Below are positions 22,556 through 33,962 of a stretch of DNA of 64,000 bases, in pieces (positions within the stretch are counted from its first letter, which is position 1; each line of letters begins with the position of its first letter). The notes under the pieces were generated by a model, which made no database searches, had not been told where the DNA came from, and worked only from the letters and a program-made list of their open reading frames with translations. The position numbers and the translations under genes are program-made. This DNA comes from Hyaloperonospora brassicae (lineage: Eukaryota; Oomycota; Peronosporomycetes; Peronosporales; Peronosporaceae), in NCBI GenBank assembly GCA_947650285.1, contig CANTFL010000272.1, forward strand, positions 186,001 to 250,000, in the 5' to 3' direction.

Positions 22556-23194
22556 TCAACTCCCTCTCTGTGCTGCAAAATGGAAAGCAGTATGAAAAGT
22601 TAAACTACTACTTAAATGAATGTATAAATCCCCTCATAAATCGATCGCTCAATCCAGATCATCCGAATACCACTGTCCTTGCAAGTTGCCCTTTCACGAC
22701 ATGCCCATCCCGTCGTCACTCGTGATCCTCTACATGGACAGGCAGAGGGCACGTGCGGTGCACGACGGGGCGGGAAGAGTTCGGTGTGTGCGCCTGCGTA
22801 GCGGCCGTTCATCGTACTCGAAGAACGGACGAAAGGGCCGCCGAGTGGGCCGAATTGGCAGCCGATGGGCGTTGGCCGACGGCAGTTTCCGCGGCGACGT
22901 CTTGGACGCTGTCGCCACGTGCACAAAAGAGTCGCAGAGTGTCAGCCGCCGTTTGGCCTCCGCGCGCTAACAAGAGCCACGCTGACGTCTGCGGCGGGTT
23001 CGATGGGGCCGTCTTGCAGCTGGTTGAAAAAACATAGCAGATGGGCCGCTGCATTGGGGCTGCGACTTCGTGCGCATCGGTGGAGAAGGCACCGGCTTTG
23101 TTCATGGACCATCGGCTTCGGGGGAACGTCTGGGGGGTCGATCTGGACGGGCTACCGACGATACAATAGTGGCGACGCTGCAACAAAGAGTGCA
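22556..23194. other. no recognised gene; probably copia-1 leader side and unique DNA
   Basis: The first bases should be the 5' leader of copia-1 if the inversion model holds (minus strand reads GGGAGTTGAGG towards the gag start). Beyond that only short overlapping frames in several phases are seen. No domain or RNA gene is recognised. Confidence 0.4.
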
Positions 23195-24006
23195 GCGATA
23201 TTGGGGGAAAGAAGACGACATCTGACGCGTTGGGAATGGGACACGGCATACTCTTGATGCGACCATGCAATCGGAGCGATCGGATGCCGGAATGCTGGAG
23301 GACGTAACGTGCTTACAGGTGTACGGTTCGAGTTCTCGATGGCTTCGGCACTCCGCCTGTGATAGTCCTGATCCGTGTCAGCATGTCCAGATGATGTGAC
23401 AAAGCCACTCGAGTACGTCGCTGGCGTCCACATGAAGGCATTCGTGGAAGGCGACTGCAGGAGTCCAGACTTGGTCACCGATTTCATCTTGCATGGCGGT
23501 AAGACGTCGCCGTGGTGTGGATGTGGTTCATTGCTTCGCGGTCGACGAGCGTGTTCGTTGCTGACTGTCTGGACGTACGGCTGGCTACAAGCACAATCGC
23601 CTGCCCGAGTCGTCGACTGACTCGGGGGACTCACGCTACGGCAAACACTCGTAGTCCACAGAGAGGCACTCCTTCCGCTACTATGCTGGCCAAAACAAAG
23701 CGTTTCGGTCGACTCGAAGCCCATCATGTCCACGTCAGTCTGAATTTGTCGCCCTTGTCACAGTCGACATATTAATGCAGTAGAGGCAACAAGGCAGCAA
23801 GGGGCTTGACCCCGCCTCGTTGGAACACGCCAAAGCTCAACCATGTGTGTATTGAAAGTTTAAACGTGCTTGGTCCACAGCAGCTGCCGCTGAGCGAACT
23901 CGGCTTCTCTACCGTTACTGCCTCCTCACGCCAAAGTCTCTACGACATCCGAGATGCAAACTACTTGAGCCGATACGAGACAATCACCACGCACCGTTCA
24001 CGTGTG
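23195..24006. other. duplicated region 3' of the effector gene, no confident gene
   Basis: Open frames exist on both strands (23375-23620 plus, 23152-23733 minus) and are the same in the second copy (42416-42661, 42304-42774). Conservation between two recent copies is no evidence for coding. The residues are Ser/Pro/Arg-rich without a recognisable domain. Confidence 0.5.
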
Positions 24007-24966
24007 CTACTCTGTTGCCAGCTTGGTGTCGACAGGGTCCTTAGCCATTGTGCGAGTTTCTTTCAAAACCTTGTCGTACTCAGCTTGTAATTCCTTGACG
24101 ACTCCTTGAAAGTTCTCGTCACGCGATAATTTTTCCCATAGACGCGTCAGGAAGTCGCCGACCGCCTTGGTATGACCATCTAACACAGGGCCACCTTTGC
24201 TTGGATTGTGCACAAACAAACGACTTGCTATCTCAGCAAGGGGAACAGCGCTGTCAGGATCCACTTGTCTGACCGCCTCATTGTACCGGATCCAGCTCAT
24301 CGCTAACATTGGCTCCGTTATTATGAATTTATGGTCGAACAGTTTGAGCGCAGCCCGGGGCTTCAGCAGGATCGCATTCAGCTTGTCAGAGTTGAGTGCA
24401 GAGGACGGTCGTCGCGAAGTGGCAGCATGCATTTCAGTAGCAACAACTGCTAGCAAATCGAGCAGTCCTATCTTTTGGCTGAGTGGTATTTTCTTCCTCA
24501 GATCCTGAAACAGCCCTTTTCCGCTGTAGTAGAAGTTCTTCGCTTCTGGCGTGTCAACATACTCCAGCCACTGTACGATGGCGCGACGAGTGACAGGTTC
24601 CTTAGGGCGAACAAACTTGTCGAAAACGGATGCAGGGGATCGTCGTGTGAGAAAAACCCACATATCGTCACGTAGACTGTGTAGTGACTTCACCGGATCA
24701 AACCCTCGCTCCTCCCTTTGCTCGTTGTCGAGGCCGGTCCCGTCCACAGCCGAGTCGGGCAAAAGCCTTGGACCGACAGACGCGGTCGTGCCCACAGCTT
24801 TGCCGTGTGACTTCAGCGGTCCTGGATCACCAGGTGCGGCATCATGGAGGCGTAGAAGAGTGCTTTGGTTGAAAGCGACAGCATGGGACCGAACATCGTC
24901 GGGGGCCACCGACGCAGCACTTCCGCAGAGAAATGAGCCGATGGCTGCGAGCACAAGAGAGCGCAT
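24007..24966 (-). CDS. secreted RXLR-like/WY effector candidate, paralog 1
   Basis: 319 residues from ATG 24966, where an N-terminal secretion signal starts directly (MRSLVLAAIGSFLCGSAAS). Earlier in-frame starts would put 40 residues in front of it. About residue 70-95 has PRLLPDS, a degenerate RXLR-like site, followed by a clear EER (NEQREERGF). Helical repeats with WY-like positions follow: VQWLEYVDTPEAKNFYYS and MSWIRYNEAVRQVDPDSA. No intron is needed. Proteins of this layout are delivered into plant cells by oomycetes. The molecular target here is unknown. The first half and both flanks match paralog 2, but the C-terminal half (24007 to about 24524) does not. Confidence 0.78.
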   Translation of the reverse strand: MRSLVLAAIGSFLCGSAASVAPDDVRSHAVAFNQSTLLRLHDAAPGDPGPLKSHGKAVGTTASVGPRLLPDSAVDGTGLDNEQREERGFDPVKSLHSLRDDMWVFLTRRSPASVFDKFVRPKEPVTRRAIVQWLEYVDTPEAKNFYYSGKGLFQDLRKKIPLSQKIGLLDLLAVVATEMHAATSRRPSSALNSDKLNAILLKPRAALKLFDHKFIITEPMLAMSWIRYNEAVRQVDPDSAVPLAEIASRLFVHNPSKGGPVLDGHTKAVGDFLTRLWEKLSRDENFQGVVKELQAEYDKVLKETRTMAKDPVDTKLATE

Positions 24967-26370
24967 GTGCAAGTTGGTGTCGAGTGGCTGCAAGCAAAAG
25001 TGAAAGTGAGAGAAACGCGTGGCACTTCTTTCGGCTGCAACGTGCGAGCCAACCGTTGGTACGGTTGCAGGAGATCCGGTCGTCATCGTACTCTGCAGAT
25101 GGTGACGGAGTATCCCATTAACACGATTAGGCCCAGTTCAATGAAGTTCGGCTGCTATTCCTGGGAAGCCTTGAAGCTCGGCTGCTATTCCTGGGAATCC
25201 TTGCACGAGCGTCATCAAGGATCACCCAGTCGGCGCCCCTCCTGAAGCTGAGCGCATCACCGTAACCTTCTGGTCGGCGGATAGCTCCAGCGTGAACAAA
25301 ATTCATACGCACGCACGGCTAAGATCCAGTGCCGGGTGAAGAAGCCTTTATCTCTACCACAAATCACACCACAGAGTCATATAGCCACACGTGGCAGAGC
25401 CGTAGACCATAGAGGCAGCTTCAGCTTGAGGACAGACGGGTTTGACACAGCCGAACTGCAGGTCGTCGAAGGCGAAAAGCAGCCACACAGATGGAGATAT
25501 GTTTGGTGCACGGACGTCTCAGTGTTGCAGAGACAGACGCTTGCGACTTTACAGAGAAAGCACAATCCTGAAGTATAGTTCCATGCAGACTCTTTCCTGA
25601 ATCCCAGCAGATGCGAATGTCTCACGAATGGTTATGGACCCACTGATGGGTACGAGCGCTGATTGTCGTCGGCAGGTGCCTCTCTCATCATAGACCGATC
25701 TTTGGTACGTTTCTGTGAGTATCCAGACATCGAAGCATGTAGTCCTTTGCCATCCTACCTGTCTGAACATGCGGAGTACAAGTAGGTCAGATCGATTACG
25801 ACTTACAAGAAAATGTCCGGCTACAACTTTGGATATGCGGCGCGTAAGGCTCATCACCATCACGTGCATCATCAGCTGATGCGTTGGCTCATAAATAGGG
25901 CCAGCACCTGAATATCGATGGGATAAATACCATCCAAGTGCGCCATAGGACCACCTTTCAAATTTGTCATCATCGAAGCGCATTCGTATGGTCGGTTGAT
26001 GCGCAATTTGCCGGCTTGTCATGCGTATGGACTTTTGGTCTTTTACGCATAAATTTCAAGCAAACTTCAGTTATATGTGGTATCTGTGGTCGACCGGCCG
26101 TTGAGAAGTAGCTGTGATGCAATAGTTAGGGTAGCGATTTTATCGGTGTGACACCCGCATACTCGCACCTGACCCCACCGAGGTCTCTTAGCATCACATT
26201 TTGATCAGTGACCATCGTGTGTACCACAAAGATGTCTATACTAAGGTCTGTGATGCAAATGTACGTCGCAACTGTAGCGGCATATTTTAGCTCATTTAAC
26301 TTCCTACCTCGCAACGCAGGTCGTCTTTTCGTAGTCGTTATATGACTTACAAGAATTGGCTGTCATTGCT
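24967..26370. other. duplicated region upstream of effector 1, no confident gene
   Basis: This presumably includes the effector promoter. A 30-bp unit is repeated twice at 25142-25201 (GCTGCTATTCCTGGGAA core) and only once in copy 2. Minus frames 25549-26022 and 26126-26314 are open in whole or part in both copies but have no recognisable domain. The second copy is split by E4 at the position equivalent to 25870. Confidence 0.5.
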
Positions 26371-26761
26371 TGTAACGGGGCACACCCTTGCGTGAATTTA
26401 ACGCAAGGGTTTCGGTGCCCCGACAGACGTACACGTGGCAAGCGAGGAAGCGTAGGTAGGGTAGAAGCAGAACTGTTGTATTAATATAATTAAGTCTTTT
26501 AACTACTGTCTCTCTGTTTGACTTAACTTGATTATGTTAATATAACTGAGTGTATGGTGACGTCTCGTCACCTTTCATTGCGCGCGTCTTGCGGCGATTG
26601 GTGGGTTGATATCATCAAGATATCAACCAATGAACAGACTCTTTGGTCGACCCTTCAATATCACCACTTTGGTGATATTGTTTAAAGAATATCCAACTTC
26701 ATATTCTTTATTGTCACTTTCAGGAAAGTGACAATATCATGTAACGGGCTGCCCCGTTACA
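26371..26761 (-). repeat. E3 3' LTR
   Basis: It begins TGTAACGGGGCACACCC and ends GCTGCCCCGTTACA. It differs from its partner at 33963-34353 by a few percent, including changes in the CCTTGCGT/ACGCAAGG stem near its start. The polypurine tract lies beside it (26762-26773, minus strand). Confidence 0.9.
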
Positions 26762-26893
26762 TCACCCACCCTTGACTGATAGTCACCGTGTGACTATCGA
26801 AAAATATGGCGGCCACCCGTTGGCCACCATTGGGACAGGGAGCACTTGTTGGGTCCGTTCCATTCACTTTCCGCTTGACCTCGCATAGTTAAC

Positions 26894-27580
26894 ATGTCTA
26901 TGCGAGGTGACTCAAGACCTACACAGCCCGGTGCTGTGTCAGCCTCTGCGGCAGACGATTCGTCGTCTGCTGCTCCTTCTTCGCCTGCAGCAACAGGTGC
27001 TGCAGGTGCACGCGGCACCTCACCGCGTGCGCATGATGACCTCGACGTAGAGGTCATCTACTCTGTCGAGTCAGACGTGTCTGACTCGGGCAATGCGCCA
27101 GAGGCGTTTCGCTCACCGGCGACGCCTCTGTGTTCGCCAAGGCCACTGCCGAACGAACGGACTCGTGAGTTGCAACACAGTCTGTTCGGCAGTGATGACG
27201 TATCGGGTTATGAGTATGTTTGCTCATCACCGCAATCAGCTCGTGCTCCTTCGCACGAGCGACTTGACGATGGTGGAACCCATCGTCATACTGACAACCG
27301 TGGTACCGACAAGGGTACCACTGTGAAGCGTGATGAGCTGAAGCCGTGGCGTTTGCCCGAACAACTCATCAATAGCCTGTCTCACGAGACAAGCCAACAC
27401 CATCGAATACCATTATTCGATGCGAGTGAGCTTCACGGCTTGAGTTCCAGCGCGAAGAACTTTCGCGCTGAAGAAGATTTTATCTCGATGTCTTTCTTAG
27501 ACATCGATGGTACAACAGCAATCAAAAGCGTGACAAAGCATCGCTTTTGGCTGCGTGGAACGCGTTCGTCCAAAACGTAA
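26894..27580 (+). other. antisense ORF 1 of E3
   Basis: 228 codons, starting MSMRGDSRPTQPGAV in the loop of a 10-bp hairpin (arms 26879-26888 and 26898-26907). The frame runs through the point where E1/E2 have a deletion, so this copy preserves an earlier form: NERTREL, KRDELKPWRLPEQLI, HHRIPLFDASELHGL, NFRAEEDF. A one-base deletion near 27480, relative to E1/E2, then changes the frame. Related sequence continues in 27587-27778 up to the shared CIP stop. No known domain was recognised. Confidence 0.6.
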
Positions 27581-27669
27581 AGAATTTTGGACGAGAAGGG
27601 TGGCTCAAGAAACTTTAGGCGACACGCCTCAGGTTCGAAAGGAGAACGCCAACCGGTGCTAGGTACCGG

Positions 27670-28497
27670 TTGCATTGTTTTTCGAGTAAGGCAGGCATTC
27701 CTTGCCTCACATGGGGAGACCCTTGTGCGAGTTGTGATGACAACTCGCAGCGTGCACATAGGGATGTGTATTCCCTAAATTCGCCCTGGGGAAGGGCACA
27801 CATCTCGGCTGAGATGCGTGACGCGATTGCAAACTTGCAATCCGTCTACAAGCGCCAAGAGCGCGTGTTTACCGATGGGCCACAGGACTCATCGGATGGG
27901 TCTCGTCATACTGGCGGACGAGACCTTCAACATCCATCAACAGCTGAGAGCGGGGCTCCCAGCTGTTCCAAGAGGGTGGATATCCCCGCCACTGGACGAG
28001 ATAGCTCGTCCTTGATCCTGAATCGTCACGGTGATTCAAGATACGCTCCATTAGAAAGCGTTGATCACCGTGAGCATCCACCAAAGGATGTGGTGGAGAA
28101 GGAAAGACCTCATCCAGATGATTCGGTTCACCATCTCGACCCTTACGAGATGGATAGCGCAATCGATGAATTTAGCGATGACTTGAAGCACGAGCGCGAC
28201 CGGCGCTACGCTTTTACCGATATCGTGCGGAAGAACCGCAAGAATCACGAGGCTGATCGGGCGAGGGATCGCGCCGATTATGCCACAGCGCAGCTTCAGG
28301 TCGAGCGGGATGTCCGCTCCCTATTCGTCGAGCTGGCGACAGCTCGCGGGGAGATATCTCGGTTGAGCTCCGAGGTATCATATCTACGCGACCAGACGGA
28401 TCGTCTGGAGCGCGAACGCAAGAACTTGATGGATGTTCTTGAACGTGGGGGCTATCTTCATCGGAAGAAGAAGGCTCGTACTGACAATACGACCTAA
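27670..28497 (+). other. antisense ORF 2 of E3 (coiled-coil protein)
   Basis: 275 codons open on the strand opposite pol. [19 protein letters not shown] and [15 protein letters not shown] match E1/E2. The C-terminal 100 residues are strongly charged with Leu and Val heptads (DRLERERKNLMDVLERGG), a probable coiled coil, and end in KKKAR. It is longer and more continuous than in E1/E2. It overlaps the chromodomain (27869-28162, minus) and the linker. Confidence 0.6.
27869..28162 (-). pseudogene. E3 chromodomain
   Basis: FLMERILNHRDD, SYLVQWRGYP and SWEPRSQL mark the domain. It is separated from integrase by the linker and frame breaks. Confidence 0.87.
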
Positions 28498-29470
28498 GCC
28501 TCCCCACGTAAAACGTAGGATGCGTGCGCATCCTACGTGGCAATTCGAGTGGGTATGTATTGTTCTTGCGATGCAACACTCGAAATGGCCCAATGTATTT
28601 CGGCAGTAGTTTACTACTGCCGACACTAGTGACTGCATGTCCAGGTAAGTTTACCGTAGACAGTAGTACTAGGTCATTAACCTTAAATGAAAGAACATTT
28701 TCTCTTCCATTCTTGTCTGCGTTCCGTTTCTGACGGTCCACCGCATTTGCGATGGAGTCCTGAACGAAACGGGCTACCGCTTCTCGAGTCAGCAGGAAGT
28801 TCTCTGCTGACTCTTTGTTTTGTCTGTCAGTGCGCTTCGTGCGCACTGCTAAGAGATTTCTCTCTTCTTCAGCGTGGTTGTCTTCTTCCTCGCTGGCATA
28901 ATCGTTGACGATGCTGAATATACCAGCATCGTCATCATCATCCGAGTCAATAATAGCGTCATCGCTATTTTATTGAGGCGATCTTCTTCATCGATGTCGA
29001 CTTGATCGACATCGGCATCATACGTGACGACGTTAGCGGCGACACCTGATGAGCAAGAACCAAAACGGTTTTTGCTCGAGCGAGTCCCTCCCCACTCTTA
29101 TCCAAGAGTTACACTCTATAAGGGTGGGCACTCGTGGATGGCGTAGGCCATTCACGTAAAACGGTGTGTGCTGTGTTGAAGCATCCACCGAATTATTGAT
29201 GGCGAATTCCACCATGGGTAGGAATTCGCTCCAACTCGGAAACGAGTGGACATATCCTCGAAGAATCTCTTCGAGGACACGGTTCGCACGTTCCGTCTGA
29301 CCATCTGTTTCTGGATGGTCAGAAGTGGACATCTTCAATCGTGTTCCGAGAGTACGGAACACGGTTTGCCAAAATGCCGCCGTGAACCGAGGGTCACGGT
29401 CGGATACGAGTTCACGGGGTAACCCGTGGAGTCTAAAGACCGTGTCTAGAAAGACACGAGCACAACCTTG
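28214..29470 (-). pseudogene. E3 integrase, core and C-terminal part
   Basis: Pieces at 29033-29362 (TDGQTERANRVLEE, the catalytic Glu) and 28214-28846 (GPF module KYIGPFRVLHRKN, then a Ser/Pro/Arg-rich tail) are in different frames. The acidic insert between them carries stops. The catalytic Asp motif SDRDPRF lies near 29390-29410. Confidence 0.85.
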
Positions 29471-29482
29471 AGCCTTGATCGA

Positions 29483-30598
29483 CTAAGGGAATGCAGCAAG
29501 ATGGACCATCTTGCTAAATCGGTCTACAAACACAAGAATACCATTATTCTTGTGAGCGTCTTCAAGAAACCCGAAGACGAAGTCCATTGAAACGGACTGC
29601 CAGCACTCTGTCGAAACAGGCAGAGGCTGCAATGGCGCACGGGATGAAGGACTAGGCTTCACCCGTTGGCAAACCTCGCAAGCACGTATGTACTTGCGAA
29701 CTAACTGATACTGGCGGGGCCAGTAAAAGTCACGACTTACCGTGATGTAAGTCTTTTCTCTACCACGATGGCCGCTTGTTGGGGCATCGTGACACTCATA
29801 CATGATGCGCAAACGCAAATCATGATGAGCGGGTACGACGACACGAGGCGTGTCGTCGGCAACAGCTGTATGGTACAGCAATCCGTTGCGTGTACTATAC
29901 CGATCCGATGAGGATCGGTACAAAGCCGGTAAATCCCTCGTGGATTTACTGGATGGATACACCAGATGATCCATCAATCGCAGAAGATCCTTATCTTCCG
30001 CGTATGCCTTTCGTACGTCGTCAAGTAAACTTGACGACGGGACACTGACTGAAAGTGTCGCAACAGTGGGCTTATCCTCACTGTTGATTTGTGCGTCCGG
30101 CTCGAAATCGGGCCGGCGTGAAAGAGCATCAGCGACGACATTGAGTCGTCCTGGTTTATACTCCACGGAGAAGTTATACTCCGCGAAGAAAGACAGCCAC
30201 CTCGCCATCCTTTGCGAGAGATGTGGGCTGTTTACGGCCGTGTGTAATGACGCATGGTCCGTATAGACGATGAACGGTCTATCTCCCAAGAGATAGACGC
30301 GAAACTTAGCCAGTGCGTACTTCATGGCAATGAGTTCCTTGTCCTGCACTGGGTAATTACGCTCAGCTGCTTGCAGCTGACGCGACTAATAACAGATGAA
30401 GCGCTCCGCGCCATCTGCATCGAACTGCATTGACGCACAGCCGATTGCGAAATCGCTGGCGTCATAGACCACATGAAATGGTCTGTCCTGATCTGCAATC
30501 ACCAAGATCGGCGATTGCATCAAGCTTTGCTTGATACCCTCAAAGGAACGCTGACAGTCAACGTTCCATGACCACTTGACATTTTTTTGAGCAAGCAA
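29483..30598 (-). pseudogene. E3 RNase H and integrase N-terminus
   Basis: The open stretch 30349-29483 holds the RNase H end (YTDHASLHTAV, VVADALSRRPD), the intact HHCC finger (ending ACEVCQRVKP) and the first integrase Asp (SMDFVFGF). Upstream piece 30386-30598 has VVYDASDFAIG. A stop separates them at about 30386. Confidence 0.87.
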
Positions 30599-31701
30599 GA
30601 AAGATGAACAGTCATCTCGGCGTAATTGCGCGAGTACATGTGCAAGTACGCCGCTAGTCCAAGGAACTTACGAAGTCCCTTGACATCGACTGGCACTGGC
30701 CAGTCGGTGATCGCCTTGATCTTTTCGGGATCAGGGCGTACGCCGTGTTTACCCACGATGCATCCAAGAAGTGGTATTTCGCTAGCCGCGAATATACACT
30801 TCTTGAGGTTGGCGTACAACTTATACTTGCGCATAAGTTGAAGAACCTGACGAACGTGAGCTTTGTGAACTTCAACGTCCGTCTTTCCGTCCATAGCCCG
30901 ACTATGGACGAACACATCGTCGAAGTAACCCGGTGCGAAGTCTCGCACCGGTCTCAACAGATTTGTGACACATCTGTTGAATGTTGCAGGGGCATTACTC
31001 ATCCCCTGTGGCATCACTAGCCACTCCCACAGCATCCCGCTGGGGGTACTTACTGCCGTGAACGGGATGTCCCGTTCACGCATCAGGATCTGATAGAATC
31101 CATCCATCAGATCCATGGACGAATAGATGGTACTCTTTGACATACCATCTATGATTACGTCCTTCCTCGGTATCGGCGTCTGAGCCGGTACCGTTGCAGC
31201 ATTCAACTTGTTGAATGCGTGCACTATCCGCCGCCCTCCTGTGGCCTTTCGCACACAGAAGGTCGGAGAGCTGTGAGGGGATGTTAATTCCCTCACATGG
31301 CCCGCTGATAAGCGATCGGCAAAGAACTTGTCGATCGCTAGTACTTGTTCACGAGGCAGTGGCCACTGCTTCATGACACAATGTATAGAGCCCGGTTTGA
31401 GCTCGATCTCGTGTCGAGTGCCTTTGTCCTTAAGCAACTCGCAAGGTACGGATTCAGGGAACACATCCTTGAATTCGATCAAATCCTTATACAAAGGATT
31501 TGCCTGAAGCGACTTCCAGGATTGAGACGTGTATCTCTCAATCCGAGTCTTCTCATCAATGACACTTTCGTCCATCGATGAACTGCTGAGAACACTCTCG
31601 GTCTCAGTAAACACCTTTGACGATCGAATATCGGTAACGTACTCGTCCTCCGCGACGAGTACACAGATCTGATTGACCTTGCCACTGCGCAGATCACGCA
31701 A
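30520..31701 (-). pseudogene. E3 reverse transcriptase
   Basis: 393 codons are open, with FKDVFPESVP, SPHSSPTFCVRKA, SSMDLMDGFYQI, PQGMSNAPATFN, catalytic YFDDVFVHS and the thumb motif GLRKFLGLAAYLH. This is the best preserved RT of the three copies. It runs out of frame at the start of the RNase H. Confidence 0.9.
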
Positions 31702-31737
31702 GAATCGTTTCGGTTCTAGCGTCGGTAGTTGAGTTAT

Positions 31738-32640
31738 CTACAAAGTTAGTTTCGGAGGCCCAACCAGATCAAGCGTATAAGCGCCTACGCTTGATCCGTC
31801 ATTCACCAAGACGTTCAACGTCTCGGTTTCTTCCTGGGAACTTTCTTCCTCAGGTTTATGAGGGCCTGATCCCTCAGCAAGTGACTCTTGAGGAATTCCT
31901 TTCGCAAGTACGTGGGGACTTATTCCCTCGACGTCTTTCGACTGTGGCTGTGCAACCACAGTCAGGCACCGATCCTCTACGGTCGACTCTCCAGTCGACC
32001 TAGGATTTCCATGTTGCCCCTTGGGGGCAACAGGTTTCTTTTTCTAAGATGCTGCCCGCTAGGCATGCATCCATGTCCCGGTCCACTCGACTTATTCGAG
32101 TGGTGGACTTTCGACGCAGCCTGTACCTCTGTACAGCCGCCGGGAGCTTGCTCCACAGTGTAGTGATCAACTACACTGTGATCTTGTGCAGTCGTGCTAA
32201 CGACCGTACCGCAAGTGAGGCCATCGCACTCACTCGCAGAACATCCACACGCTTGTGGACGCTCCATGACGTTCATCAGATGACCATCTGATGAACAAGC
32301 GGCAGGCATCTTCACGGATCGATGCTGCCAGCTCACCCTTGGCTCGTACTTTCTGAGCCAAGGTAATCCCAGGATGACATCAAATTTGTCATCCAGATCT
32401 AGTACGATGAAGTCATCATCGTACTATTCGCCCTCTAACGTGTAGTGGATTCCTACTACACGTTTCTCAACGGTTATCGATGCGCCTGTTGCAAGGCGCA
32501 CCGTCATCCTTGTGAGGGGAATGTCGCGCTCAACGAACTTGAGCCTACGACCCTCTAGTGACTGGCGTCGAACAAAGTTATCGACGCCCCACAGTCTACT
32601 AGGGCACGAAGCGACAAATCATTTGTCGCTTCCAACTTCA
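31738..32640 (-). pseudogene. E3 protease and linker to RT
   Basis: The active site reads VDCGAS in frame (four C at 32587-32590), without the extra base found in E1/E2. Stops follow inside the protease body and a variable linker continues to the RT. The linker is longer and different from that in E1/E2. Confidence 0.78.
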
Positions 32641-32763
32641 AGGTGATGAGCGAAACGTCATCACCAGGTGCAGAGACACACAATGATTGTGTATCTGGAG
32701 CAACTTTCGTCAAGAGATTTGCAAATTCTCTTGAGGTTGCTGGAACAGTAGGGCGCTCCGCCC

Positions 32764-33918
32764 CTACTGACCCCGACCATTTTTTGATGGTCCGTCTCGC
32801 TGTTGCGGCTTCGCAACAGCGCTGGACCCACGCCCATTGCCCTTTCTGGCAAATTGTCGTCCATTTCGCTCAGTACTGTTTGGTACTGGGCGTGGAGCAC
32901 TACACTCGTATGCGTAGTGCCCTAACTTCTGACAGCGATTGCACCTCTGCAATCGCTTGTTGTTTGAAAAGCGAGGTCTCTCGCTCTCAACATAGCAGAG
33001 GTCCATTGGTTCTGGACCTCCGATCTCTTGTCGTCTCGGTGGACGATAAGAGTTTGAGCTAGCATGAGCCTGTCTCATGCTTAAGTCTTCCTGTTCCGCG
33101 GCTGATATCGCATCTTCCAGCGTATTCAGCTCAAGGCGGAACAGGTGGCTCCTGACGGGCCCCTCTGCGAGCCCTTGCATGAACACCGTAATCAACGTGT
33201 GTTCATGTACTGGGTTAGCAGTTACAAGACTCGCAAGGAGTCGTATATGTTGTGCGTAAGCGTGCACATCACGCTTACCCTGCTTGAGTTTCAGGAGCTC
33301 TGAACGAGCCCTGAACTCAGCCCGTGGCGGCTCAAACGTTTGTCTGAGCCGGGACTTGAAGTCATCTAGCGACCTCAACACATTTGGGTCGCTACTCTCG
33401 AGTCCCAGGGACCAAGTTTTGGCACACCCTGCCAAGTGGGTCTGAGCAAATGTGAGTTTCATTTGCTCATCCTCGACGCGACGAGCCCTTAGGGCTCTGT
33501 CGAGTTCGATAAACCATAGTAACAGGGAGTCCTCCGGGACTCCACTGTACTTGAAGATGTCAACTTTCATGACTTCGGGACGACGCGCATGCGCCGTCCC
33601 GCCCACAGCAGCATGGAATTGCTTCTGTCTCAACAGCTCCGTCTGTTGAGCACCGAGTTCTCTCAACTTCTCGGCCTGTTGAGAGCCTTGCTGGTGAAGC
33701 AAGGCTACTTTCTCCCTCTCGATGGCAAGTTCATTTTGAATGAACTTGGCGATAGCGGCATGTTGTCGGTCTCTGTCAAGAGACTCCAACATGGTGCTAA
33801 CGACGAGTTCGCCTACATTAGAACTCATTCGTTCTACTGCACCCCATTCGATGTCACTCAAATGGGTAAACCCTTCACGCGTGGCGTGAAAGGTGTCTTC
33901 TTCATCCAACATGTTCAT
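32764..33918 (-). CDS. E3 gag (intact open frame)
   Basis: 384 codons from ATG 33918, inside the same CCAACAT/ATGTTGG hairpin as in E1. The N-terminal half is helical (Gln/Glu/Arg-rich, about residues 55-100). A capsid-like region holds LLLWFIELDRALRARR and FEPPRAEFRARSELLKLKQG. A CX2CX4HX4C knuckle CNRCQKLGHYAYEC is at about residue 330, and the C-terminus is basic. This is the only gag of the three copies without a stop, although pol of the element is broken. Confidence 0.88.
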   Translation of the reverse strand: MNMLDEEDTFHATREGFTHLSDIEWGAVERMSSNVGELVVSTMLESLDRDRQHAAIAKFIQNELAIEREKVALLHQQGSQQAEKLRELGAQQTELLRQKQFHAAVGGTAHARRPEVMKVDIFKYSGVPEDSLLLWFIELDRALRARRVEDEQMKLTFAQTHLAGCAKTWSLGLESSDPNVLRSLDDFKSRLRQTFEPPRAEFRARSELLKLKQGKRDVHAYAQHIRLLASLVTANPVHEHTLITVFMQGLAEGPVRSHLFRLELNTLEDAISAAEQEDLSMRQAHASSNSYRPPRRQEIGGPEPMDLCYVESERPRFSNNKRLQRCNRCQKLGHYAYECSAPRPVPNSTERNGRQFARKGNGRGSSAVAKPQQRDGPSKNGRGQ

Positions 33919-33962
33919 GTTGGATGTTGTGGTCCTTGGAAGGACTACAAAGTGCTACCAGG

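Noticed and set aside
23152..23733. 193-codon minus frame, repeated as 156 codons at 42304-42774
   Set aside because: Shared only because the segment is duplicated. Ser/Pro/His-rich without domain, and the other strand is open as well.
24967..25086. Upstream in-frame start that would extend effector 1 by 40 residues
   Set aside because: The extension would bury the obvious secretion signal, and in paralog 2 the frame upstream is only nine residues long.
25549..26022. 157-codon minus frame upstream of effector 1
   Set aside because: Its counterpart in copy 2 (44611-44982) has a different N-terminus because E4 interrupts it. No signal peptide or domain.
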